This document shows, piece after piece, positions 40,753-48,807 of a DNA stretch of 64,000 bases. The stretch comes from Pseudomonas sp. MF4836 (GTDB lineage: Bacteria; Pseudomonadota; Gammaproteobacteria; Pseudomonadales; Pseudomonadaceae). The stretch lies in NCBI RefSeq assembly GCF_002018875.1, contig NZ_MVOL01000002.1, positions 434,001 to 498,000 of the forward strand, written 5' to 3'. Position numbers and translations under genes: made by a program. The notes under the pieces are model-generated. The model was not told where the DNA came from, did no database searches, and worked only from the letters and a program-made list of their open reading frames with translations. Positions within the stretch are counted from its first letter, which is position 1. Each line of letters starts with the position of its first letter.

Positions 40753-42022
40753 AGGCCAGGCTCAGGGCCTGGTCGAGGTCGGCAAGGATGTCTTCGATGG
40801 CTTCGATGCCCACCGAGAGGCGGATCATTTCCGGTTTGACCCCGGCTTTGGCCTGCTCCTGCTCATTCATCTGGCGATGGGTGGTGGAGGCCGGGTGACA
40901 GGCCAGGGACTTGGCGTCGCCGATGTTCACCAGGCGCTTGAAGATCTGCAGCGCGTCGTAGAAACGCACGCCGGCTTCATAGCCGCCCTTGAGGCCGAAC
41001 GAGAGAATCGCCGACGGTTTGCCCTTCATGTATTTCTGCGCCAACTCGTGGTGCGGGTGGTCAGGCAGCCCGGCGTAGCTGACCCAGGCCACCTGGGCAT
41101 GCTGCTGCAGGAACTGCGCGACCTTGAGCGCGTTCTCGGTGTGGCGTTCCATGCGCAGGGCCAGGGTCTCCAGGCCTTGCAGCAGCAGGAACGCGTTCAT
41201 CGGCGCCAGGGCTGCGCCGGTGTTGCGCAGTGGCACGGTACGGGCGCGGGCGATAAAGGCCGCCGGGCCGAACTTCTCGGTGTAGACCACACCGTGGTAG
41301 GCCGGCTCCGGGGTGTTGAGGCTGGCGAATTTTTGCGGGTGGTCGGCCCACGGGAAGGTGCCGCTGTCGACAATCACCCCGCCCAGGGAGTTGCCGTGGC
41401 CGCCAACGTATTTGGTCACCGAGTGCACCACGATATCGGCGCCGAACTGGATCGGCTTGCACAGGATCGGCGTGGCCACGGTGTTGTCCACCATCAGCGG
41501 CACGCCACGGGCGTGAGCGGCCTGGGCCAGGCCTTCGAGGTCGACGATGTTGCCGGCCGGGTTGCCGATGCTTTCGCAGTACACCAGCTTGGTCTTGTCG
41601 TCGATCAGCTCGGCAATCGCCTCGGCCGAATCATCCCGGGCAAACCGCACCTCGACGCCGAAGCTGGGCAGCAGGTGGGCGAACAGGGTGTAGGTGCCGC
41701 CGTACAGCTGCGGGGTGGAGACAATATTGTCACCGGCCTGGGTCAGGGTCTGGATCGCGTAGTGGATCGCCGCACTGCCCGCGGCCACTGCCAACCCGGC
41801 AATCCCGCCTTCCAGGGCTGCCATGCGCTGCTCCAGCACATCGTTGGTGGGGTTCATGATGCGGGTGTAGATATTGCCCGGCACATCGAGGTTGAACAGG
41901 TCCGCGCCATGCTGCGCGTTATCGAACTCGAACGCGACGTTCTGGTAGATCGGCACGGCCACGGCCTTGGTCGTCGGGTCTGATTTGAATCCATGGTGCA
42001 GCGCAATCGTTGCGTCTTTCAT
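40751..42022 (-). CDS. metY: O-acetylhomoserine sulfhydrylase (MetY-type)
   Basis: A 423-residue PLP enzyme of the Cys/Met metabolism family, making homocysteine from O-acetylhomoserine and sulfide. The PLP lysine is in VHSVTKYVGGHG (about residue 204), and the phosphate-binding SRxN-type region is seen as YTRIMNPT. The length and the extended N-terminus with HHGF favour MetY over the shorter MetZ and MetB. The ATG at 42020-42022 has AAGGAGGT ten bases upstream; an earlier in-frame start adds nine residues but lies before this site. Confidence 0.9.
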   Translation of the reverse strand: MKDATIALHHGFKSDPTTKAVAVPIYQNVAFEFDNAQHGADLFNLDVPGNIYTRIMNPTNDVLEQRMAALEGGIAGLAVAAGSAAIHYAIQTLTQAGDNIVSTPQLYGGTYTLFAHLLPSFGVEVRFARDDSAEAIAELIDDKTKLVYCESIGNPAGNIVDLEGLAQAAHARGVPLMVDNTVATPILCKPIQFGADIVVHSVTKYVGGHGNSLGGVIVDSGTFPWADHPQKFASLNTPEPAYHGVVYTEKFGPAAFIARARTVPLRNTGAALAPMNAFLLLQGLETLALRMERHTENALKVAQFLQQHAQVAWVSYAGLPDHPHHELAQKYMKGKPSAILSFGLKGGYEAGVRFYDALQIFKRLVNIGDAKSLACHPASTTHRQMNEQEQAKAGVKPEMIRLSVGIEAIEDILADLDQALSLA

Positions 42023-42220
42023 AAGTGGCTCGACCTCCTTGGCTTGCATTGGTTTTTTTGTAGGGCCTGAATGTAATGCCTTCGCAGCGCACAGGTCGAA
42101 CTGGCATTAGAATTTTTTCTCACCCCGGCCCCGGTTTGCGGCATAAGCCAGGGGCTGCGCGGCGTGACCTGACGACGGCGCGTGTACAAGGTAAACTTCG
42201 CCCCCTGCGCAGGAGCAACC

Positions 42221-43057
42221 ATGAACTATCGTCACGCCTTCCACGCCGGCAACCACGCCGACGTCTTCAAACACCTGACCCTGACCCGCCTCATCGCCCT
42301 GATGTCGCGCAAGGAGCAGCCATTTGCTTACCTCGACAGCCACGCCGGCATTGGTCTGTACGACCTTCAGGGCGACCAGGCGTCGCGCACCGGCGAGTAC
42401 CTGGAGGGCATTGCCCGGTTGTGGGGCGAGCAGGATCTGCCGCCGCTGACCGCCGATTACATGGACCTGCTGCGCAAGATGAACCCGGATGGCCAATTGC
42501 GCTATTACCCGGGCTCGCCGGAGCTGGCGCGGCGCCTGACCCGCCCGCAGGACCGGGTGCTGCTCAACGAGAAACACCCTGAAGACGGGCAGTTGCTCAA
42601 GGACAACATGAAAGGTGATCGCCGGGTGGCGGTGCACCTGGGCGAAGGCTGGCACGTGGCGCGGGCGCTGCTGCCGGTGGCCGAGAAGCGCGCGTTGATG
42701 CTGATCGATCCGCCCTTCGAGCAATTGGACGAAATGCAGCGGTGCGCGGCGTCGCTCAAGGAAGCCATCGGCCGCATGCGCCAGACCGTGGCGGCCATCT
42801 GGTACCCGGTCAAGGATCAGCGCATGTTGCGCCGCTTCTACCAGGACCTGGCCGGCACCGGAGCCCCCAAACTGTTGCGCGTGGAGTTGCTGGTGCACCC
42901 GCTGGACACCCCCAACAGCCTCAACGGTTCCGGCCTGGCCATCGCCAACCCGCCGTGGGGCCTGGAGGAAGAGCTGCGGGAACTGCTGCCGTGGCTGTCG
43001 AAAAAGCTCGGCCAGACCCAGGGCGGCTGGCAGATGGACTGGCTGATAGAGGAGTAA
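42221..43057 (+). CDS. rlmJ: 23S rRNA (adenine-N6)-methyltransferase RlmJ
   Basis: A 278-residue methyltransferase that modifies A2030 of 23S rRNA in E. coli. The family N-terminus MNYRHAFHAGNHADVFKH is present, with the SAM-binding YLDSHAGIGLYDL and the catalytic IDPPFEQ motif. The ATG at 42221 has AGGAGC eight bases upstream. It lies between divergent metY and convergent msrA. Confidence 0.93.
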   Translation: MNYRHAFHAGNHADVFKHLTLTRLIALMSRKEQPFAYLDSHAGIGLYDLQGDQASRTGEYLEGIARLWGEQDLPPLTADYMDLLRKMNPDGQLRYYPGSPELARRLTRPQDRVLLNEKHPEDGQLLKDNMKGDRRVAVHLGEGWHVARALLPVAEKRALMLIDPPFEQLDEMQRCAASLKEAIGRMRQTVAAIWYPVKDQRMLRRFYQDLAGTGAPKLLRVELLVHPLDTPNSLNGSGLAIANPPWGLEEELRELLPWLSKKLGQTQGGWQMDWLIEE

Positions 43058-43125
43058 CAGCGGCAAGCGGCAAGCCAGGACTGAACCGCTTGTCGCTGCT
43101 CTTAACTTGCCGCTTGTGGCTGCTC
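43054..43125. repeat. repeat element of AGCGGCAAG arms between rlmJ and msrA
   Basis: Just after the rlmJ stop, AGCGGCAAGCGG (43059-43070) pairs with CCGCTTGTCGCT (43086-43097), 11 of 12 positions. A further half-copy AACTTGCCGCTTG follows. The flanks TAACAGCGGCAAG and CGCTGCTCTTA are shared with the element downstream of putA. It probably acts as a terminator for both convergent genes. Confidence 0.6.
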
Positions 43126-43772
43126 TAAATGGGGCAAGTGACCCCGGTGCCACCGATGCCGCAGTAGCCGGCGGGATTTTTCGCCAGGTATTGCTGGTGG
43201 TAGGCCTCGGCAAAGTAGACGGTCGGGGCTTCTTCGATTTCAGTGGTGATGGTGCCCAGGCCGGCCTTGGTCAGTTCTTCCTGATAGGCCTGTGCACTGG
43301 CTTTTGCCGCCGCCAACTGCTCTGGCGTGGTGGCATAGATCACCGAGCGATACTGGCTGCCGATGTCATTGCCCTGGCGCATGCCCTGGGTCGGGTTGTG
43401 CAGTTCCCAGAACATTTTCAGCAGGTCTTCGTAGCGGGTCTTGGCCTGGTCGTAGACCACCAGCACCACTTCGCTGTGGCCGGTCAGGCCCGAGCAGACT
43501 TCTTCATAGGTCGGATTGGGCGTCACGCCGCCGGCATAGCCGACCACCGTGCTGACCACGCCGTCGTGCTGCCAGAAGCGGCGTTCCGCGCCCCAGAAAC
43601 AACCCAGGCCAAAGATCGCGAAGCCCACATCGTCGAGGAATGGGCCCAGCAGCGGGTTGCCATTGACGAAATGGGTTTCGGGCAGGTTCATCGGGGTTTC
43701 GCGGCCAGGTAGAGCTTGTTCTTTAGTCGGTAGCACGTTTTTGTTCACCAGGATTTCCGAGCGCAGAACCAT
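43125..43772 (-). CDS. msrA: peptide methionine-(S)-sulfoxide reductase MsrA
   Basis: A 215-residue repair enzyme. The active-site motif is GCFWG, followed by [21 protein letters not shown], and the C-terminal resolving cysteines are in [17 protein letters not shown]. It reduces methionine S-sulfoxide using thioredoxin. The N-terminal extension of about 40 residues before the core is usual in Pseudomonas. The ATG at 43770-43772 has GAGAGGA upstream. It lies 75 bp downstream of dipA, on the same strand. Confidence 0.95.
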   Translation of the reverse strand: MVLRSEILVNKNVLPTKEQALPGRETPMNLPETHFVNGNPLLGPFLDDVGFAIFGLGCFWGAERRFWQHDGVVSTVVGYAGGVTPNPTYEEVCSGLTGHSEVVLVVYDQAKTRYEDLLKMFWELHNPTQGMRQGNDIGSQYRSVIYATTPEQLAAAKASAQAYQEELTKAGLGTITTEIEEAPTVYFAEAYHQQYLAKNPAGYCGIGGTGVTCPI

Positions 43773-43847
43773 GATTCAGTCCTCTCAGTCAGGTTGGGGA
43801 GTCAGTTACAGAATAGACACGCAGTTTGCCCGAGTGTTACAGCGCTG

Positions 43848-46541
43848 TCAGGCGATTGGGCCGCGCGGGTAGCGTTTGAGCTTGTCGATCAGCTCGGAGC
43901 CGGGGATCGGGCGGTCGAACAGGTAGCCCTGGCCGACGTCGCAACGGTGGCGGCGCAGGAAGGCCAGTTGCTCGGCAGTCTCGATGCCTTCGGCCACCAC
44001 CTTGAGTTTCAGGTTGTGAGCCATGGCGATCACCGCTGAAGTGATCTCCATATCGTCCTGATTGTCGGGAATTTCGTGGATAAAGCTGCGATCGATCTTG
44101 ATGATGTCGATCGGGAATTTCTTCAGGTAGCTCAGGGACGAATAGCCGGTGCCGAAGTCGTCCATGGCCAGGGTCAGGCCGAGCTTTTTCAACTGATCCA
44201 GTTGCTGGTGGGTGTCTTCCGTGGCTTCCAGCAGCAAACCTTCCGTCAGTTCCAGCTCCAGCAGCGAGGAGGGCAGTTGCTCCTCCTTGAGGATGCTGGC
44301 GATCGAGGCCACCAGGTCCGGGTCGGAAAACTGCTTGGGTGACAGGTTGATCGCCACCTGCAGGTTGCCCAGGCCCGCTGCGGTCAGTTGCTTGCTCATG
44401 CGGCAGGCCTGGCGCGCGATCCACTTGCCGATGGGGATGATCAGGCCGGTCTCTTCAGCCACGCTGATGAACTGGTCCGGGCGGATCATGCCCTTTTCCG
44501 GGTGGTTCCAGCGCAGCAGGGCTTCCATCCCCAGCAACCGGCCGCTGCGCAGGCAGAGCTTGGGTTGGTAGAACACGTCGAGTTCGTTCTGGGTCAGGGC
44601 GCGGCGCAGATTGTTTTCCACGAACAGCTTGTAGCTGGCCTCGGCGTTCAGTGCTTCGGTGAACACCTGCACCTGGTGCTTGCCGTTGGCCTTGGCCTTG
44701 TGCAGGGCCAGGCCGGCGTTGCGCATCAGGGTTTGCGGGTCGCGCCCGTGCAGCGGCGCGCAGGCCAGGCCCACGGAGCCGGTGACGCTGATCAGCTGGT
44801 TGTCGACGAACATCGGCTTGTCCAGGGTCGTCAGCAACTGGCTGGCAATCAGCTGGCCGGCCTCCAGGCTGGTGTCATCCAGCAGCACCGCGAACTCGTT
44901 GCTGGCGAAGCGCGCCAGGCTGCCGCTCGGGCTCAGGCTGTTGCGCAGGCGGCGGGCCAGGCTGATTAGCAATTTGTCGCCGGTCTGGTGGCCGAGGCTG
45001 TCGTTGATCCGCTTGAAGTTGTCGATGTCCACCAGCAGCAGGCTGATGGGGGTGTTGCTGTCGCGGGCGAAACGTTCGTCAAGGTTGCGGATAAAGGCCG
45101 GACGGTTGCCCAGGTTGGTCAGGTTGTCGGTGTAGGCCAGGCGCTCGATGCGCTGCTGGGCCAGCTTGGCCTGGGTGATGTCTTCGTAGATGCCGATGTA
45201 GTGCGTCAGCTCGCGGTTGTCGCCATAGACCTTGGAGATCGACAACTGGCCCCAGTAGGGCTCCAGGTTTTTGCGGCGGCTCTTGAACTCGCCTTGCCAG
45301 CTGTTGCTCTGGGCCAGGCTTGATGGCGCGTCGAACAGCAGCTCGCTGAGGTTTTCCAGGGCCGGCAGTTCCGACAGCCGATGACCGTGGACTTCCTCGG
45401 TGCTGTACTGGGTGATCGCCGTGAAACTGGGGTTGACGTACTCCACCACGCCATCGCAATTGACCAGCAAAAACGCGTTGGCGCTTTGCTCCACGGCACG
45501 CTGGAACAGGTGCAGGGCGCTGGTGGCGGTGCGGCGGTTGTGATTGTTGATGACTTGGGCGAACTGATCGGCCAGCTCGCCGGCAAAGGCGATCTCGTCG
45601 GACTGCCAGGCCCGGGTCACGCCGGTCTGTTCCAGGCACAGCACGCCGACCACCTGGCCGTCGATGCGGATGCTCGCGTCGAGCATCGCATTCACGTCGC
45701 GGGGCCTAAGGCTTTCTGCCATCTCTCGGGTGCGCGGATCGCGCATGGCGTTGTGCGCATCGATGGCGCGGCAGCTGTGCAGGGCCTCCAGGTAATCCGG
45801 AAAACCACTGGCGTCGATAACCTCGGGGATCCGGTATTCCTGAGTCGCGCGGGTGTACGCGGCGATCGGCTTCAGCAGCTGGTCTTCGAGGTTCCAGATG
45901 CTCGCGCAGTCGATCTCGTAGATGTCGCAGGCGCAGCGTGTGATCAGCTCGGCGGCTTCCTTCAACGAGTTGCCGGAGCTGTAGCGCTGGCGCGTCAGGA
46001 GCAGGATCAGGTCCTGCTGGGCGCGTACCCGGTCCAGGTGCTGCAGCTGTTCCTGCTGGGCGCGCTGGTTGAGTTCCAGGGCGATCTGCAGACGGCTGTT
46101 CTGGGTTTCCAGGTCCTGGGTGGGCAGTGTGGGGGCGTCGCTGAACAGGCCGTCGACCACCAGCAGGTAGCCGCGCAACAGGTGGCGATTGTGCTGTTTG
46201 TAGGCTTCGCCCAGCTCCAGCAGGCTCAACGGGCCTTCGGCTGTATGCAGGGTGTAGCGCACCAGATAGTGCGGGCTGTGGGTCAGTTGCTGCTGGATGG
46301 CGTCATGCAACTGATAGCGCGCTTCAGGCTCCATCAGGCTGGCGTAAGGGGCGCCGACCAGGGCACAGAGTTCGACCGCCGGCAGGCCGAATTGGCGTTC
46401 GCAATTGGGGTCGAGAAACAGCAGCGCCCAGCTAGCTTCGTTCAGCCGTTCGAAACGCAGCATGCCGAGCCTGGAAGGCACGGGCAACTGCGTCACTACC
46501 TCGGCCACCATACGGCTGGCGGCATCGGGTTGGCTTTTCAT
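43848..46541 (-). CDS. dipA: cyclic-di-GMP phosphodiesterase, DipA-like (GAF/PAS/GGDEF/EAL)
   Basis: An 897-residue sensory protein without membrane helices. An N-terminal PAS-like part is followed by a GAF domain (about 180-335), a PAS domain (about 345-465), a GGDEF domain (about 470-630) and an EAL domain (about 640-890). The GGDEF motif is degenerate (ASNEF, near 547), so cyclase activity is unlikely. The EAL signature EALLRW (near 672) and DDFGTGYSS (near 796) are intact, predicting hydrolysis of c-di-GMP. Architecture, ASNEF and position between aceF and msrA fit P. aeruginosa DipA (PA5017), needed for biofilm dispersion. Confidence 0.85.
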   Translation of the reverse strand: MKSQPDAASRMVAEVVTQLPVPSRLGMLRFERLNEASWALLFLDPNCERQFGLPAVELCALVGAPYASLMEPEARYQLHDAIQQQLTHSPHYLVRYTLHTAEGPLSLLELGEAYKQHNRHLLRGYLLVVDGLFSDAPTLPTQDLETQNSRLQIALELNQRAQQEQLQHLDRVRAQQDLILLLTRQRYSSGNSLKEAAELITRCACDIYEIDCASIWNLEDQLLKPIAAYTRATQEYRIPEVIDASGFPDYLEALHSCRAIDAHNAMRDPRTREMAESLRPRDVNAMLDASIRIDGQVVGVLCLEQTGVTRAWQSDEIAFAGELADQFAQVINNHNRRTATSALHLFQRAVEQSANAFLLVNCDGVVEYVNPSFTAITQYSTEEVHGHRLSELPALENLSELLFDAPSSLAQSNSWQGEFKSRRKNLEPYWGQLSISKVYGDNRELTHYIGIYEDITQAKLAQQRIERLAYTDNLTNLGNRPAFIRNLDERFARDSNTPISLLLVDIDNFKRINDSLGHQTGDKLLISLARRLRNSLSPSGSLARFASNEFAVLLDDTSLEAGQLIASQLLTTLDKPMFVDNQLISVTGSVGLACAPLHGRDPQTLMRNAGLALHKAKANGKHQVQVFTEALNAEASYKLFVENNLRRALTQNELDVFYQPKLCLRSGRLLGMEALLRWNHPEKGMIRPDQFISVAEETGLIIPIGKWIARQACRMSKQLTAAGLGNLQVAINLSPKQFSDPDLVASIASILKEEQLPSSLLELELTEGLLLEATEDTHQQLDQLKKLGLTLAMDDFGTGYSSLSYLKKFPIDIIKIDRSFIHEIPDNQDDMEITSAVIAMAHNLKLKVVAEGIETAEQLAFLRRHRCDVGQGYLFDRPIPGSELIDKLKRYPRGPIA

Positions 46542-46752
46542 TGAGGAACTCGCTTCGAAAATGCTGATCGCGCTGGGCTCGCGCCCTCTTCACTGTTGTC
46601 TGCGGCAAGGTTGCATCATGCGGCACTTACTGACAAGAGAGATGAAGGCTAAGTGCTATAAGAATCTATCGGCAGCGCTCAGGATTTCTGCACACTTATC
46701 GCGTGCCGTTTGGCGCCGGGCTCTGGCCTGGCTGCTGCGCCGATGTGCAGGC

Positions 46753-46845
46753 AAAAAAAAGCCCCGCCAAATTGGCGGGGTTGAGGTACGAGCGTGGCGC
46801 TCGGAAAACAGTGCGTATCGGCTCTCCCATGACAGGAGAGCCGAT
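46753..46845 (-). terminator. double hairpin after aceF, second with T-run
   Basis: Four bases past the aceF stop lies a perfect 11-bp stem ATCGGCTCTCC/GGAGAGCCGAT with a seven-base loop (46817-46845). About 40 bases on, CCCCGCCAA/TTGGCGGGG (46762-46780) is followed on the minus strand by eight Ts (46753-46760), a strong intrinsic terminator. The rest of the 308-bp gap to dipA shows no gene. Confidence 0.88.
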
Positions 46846-46849
46846 TGGC

Positions 46850-48796
46850 TTACAGCAGGATGGTGCGGATGTCGGCCAGCAGGTCGCTCAGGCGCTTGGT
46901 GAAGCGTGCCGCAGCGGCGCCGTTGATCACACGGTGATCGTAGGAGAGCGACAGGGGCAGCATCAGCTTCGGCTGGAAGGCTTTACCGTCCCAGACAGGC
47001 TGGATGGTGGCCTTGGAAACACCGAGGATCGCCACTTCCGGCGCGTTGACGATCGGCGTGAAGCCGGTGCCGCCAATGTGCCCGAGGCTGGAGATGGTGA
47101 AGCAGGCGCCCTGCATGTCGTCGGCCGAAAGTTTCTTGGTCCGGGCTTTTTCAGCCAGGGCCGCGGCTTCGGCAGCCAGTTGCAACAGGCTCTTCTGATC
47201 GACGTTCTTGATCACCGGTACCAGCAGGCCATCAGGGGTGTCGACCGCGAAGCCGATGTTGACGTACTTCTTGCGGATGATCGCCTTGCCGCTAGGGGCC
47301 AGCGAGCTGTTGAAGTCCGGCAGTTCCTTGAGCAGGTGTGCGCAGGACTTGAGCAGCAATGGCAGCACGGTCAGCTTGACGCCAGCCTTCTCGGCGACGG
47401 CTTTCTGGGCCACGCGGAACGCTTCCAGCTCGGTGATATCAGCCGAGTCGAATTGGGTCACGTGCGGCACGTTCAGCCAACTGCGGTGCAGGTTGGCGGC
47501 GCCAGCCTGCATCAGGCGGGTCATCGGTACTTCTTCGATCTCGCCGAAGCGGCTGAAGTCCACGACCGGGATCGGCGGGATGCCAGCGCCACCGGTTGCG
47601 CCGGCAGCTGCCGGTGCTTCCTTGGCTTTCTGCAGCATGGCCTTGACGTAGACCTGCACGTCTTCTTTCAGCACACGGCCGTGTGGGCCGCTGGCGCTGA
47701 CGCCGCTCAGGTCGACGCCGAACTCGCGAGCCAGTTGGCGAACCGCCGGACCTGCGTGAACCTTGGCGCCCGGCTTGGCCGGGGCTGCCGCAGGTGCCGG
47801 AGCCGCAGCGGCAGGTGCGCTTTCAGCCTTGGCCGCGGGAGCCGCAGCAGGGGCTGGAGCAGGAGCGGCTGCGGGAGCTGCGCCCTTGACCTTGAGCTTG
47901 AGGATCAGGTCGCCGGTGCCGACTTCGTCGTCCAGCTTGATCGAAACGCTTTCCACGACGCCGGCGGCAGGCGATGGAATTTCCATGCTCGCCTTGTCGG
48001 ATTCGAGGGTGATCAGCGACTGGTCGGCGGTGACGGTGTCGCCAGCCTTGACCAGGACTTCGATGATCTTGGCCTTGCCCGACGAACCGATATCCGGGAC
48101 GTGGATGTCCTGGACGGTGTCGGCTACCGGTGCTGCAGGCGCGGCCGCAGGAGCGGCAGCGGCTGCCGGAGCAGGCGCTGCAGCCTGGGCTGGCGCGGCG
48201 GCGGCAGGGGCCGCAGCACCCGCCACTTTCAACGCCAGGATCAGGTCGCCAGTGCCGACTTCGTCGTTGAGCTTGACGCTGATGCTCTCGACCACGCCAG
48301 CGGCAGGCGATGGAATTTCCATGCTCGCCTTGTCGGATTCGAGGGTGATCAAGGATTGATCGGCCTCAACGGTGTCGCCGACCTTGACCTGGATCTCGAT
48401 GATCTGGGCCTTGCCCGACGAGCCGATGTCCGGCACGTGGACTTGCTGCGTGGTGGCAGCAGCCGGCGCGGCGGCTGGAGCGGCGGCGGCAGGTGCGGCC
48501 GCCGGTGCTGCTTCAGCTTTGGCCGCCGGCGCAGGGGCAGCCGCAGGGGCCGCAGCAGCGGCACCTTCGACTTCCAGCTCCAGCAGTTCGTCGCCTTCTT
48601 TCAGGCGATCGCCCAGCTTCACTTTCAGGGCTTTGACGATGCCGGCCTTGGGCGCAGGAATTTCCATGCTGGCCTTGTCCGACTCAAGCGTCAGGATGCT
48701 CTGGTCGGCTTCGACACGGTCGCCGACCTTCACAAATAGTTCGATTACTTCACCTTCACCGCTGCCGATGTCAGGTACGCGAATGAGTTCGCTCAC
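46850..48796 (-). CDS. aceF: pyruvate dehydrogenase E2 (dihydrolipoamide acetyltransferase), three lipoyl domains
   Basis: A 648-residue E2 core of pyruvate dehydrogenase. Three lipoyl domains carry lysines in SDKASMEIP at about K41, K156 and K268, joined by long Ala/Pro linkers. A peripheral-subunit-binding domain (AGPAVRQLAREFGVDLSGV) and the catalytic domain with DHRVINGAAAARF (His near 621) follow. P. aeruginosa AceF, from memory, is about 547 residues with two lipoyl domains. Domains 2 and 3 are nearly identical at DNA level. The start is a GTG (48794-48796) with GAGGAG seven bases upstream, 11 bp after aceE. Confidence 0.95.
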   Translation of the reverse strand: MSELIRVPDIGSGEGEVIELFVKVGDRVEADQSILTLESDKASMEIPAPKAGIVKALKVKLGDRLKEGDELLELEVEGAAAAAPAAAPAPAAKAEAAPAAAPAAAAPAAAPAAATTQQVHVPDIGSSGKAQIIEIQVKVGDTVEADQSLITLESDKASMEIPSPAAGVVESISVKLNDEVGTGDLILALKVAGAAAPAAAAPAQAAAPAPAAAAAPAAAPAAPVADTVQDIHVPDIGSSGKAKIIEVLVKAGDTVTADQSLITLESDKASMEIPSPAAGVVESVSIKLDDEVGTGDLILKLKVKGAAPAAAPAPAPAAAPAAKAESAPAAAAPAPAAAPAKPGAKVHAGPAVRQLAREFGVDLSGVSASGPHGRVLKEDVQVYVKAMLQKAKEAPAAAGATGGAGIPPIPVVDFSRFGEIEEVPMTRLMQAGAANLHRSWLNVPHVTQFDSADITELEAFRVAQKAVAEKAGVKLTVLPLLLKSCAHLLKELPDFNSSLAPSGKAIIRKKYVNIGFAVDTPDGLLVPVIKNVDQKSLLQLAAEAAALAEKARTKKLSADDMQGACFTISSLGHIGGTGFTPIVNAPEVAILGVSKATIQPVWDGKAFQPKLMLPLSLSYDHRVINGAAAARFTKRLSDLLADIRTILL

Positions 48797-48807
48797 AGAG
48801 TGTCTCC

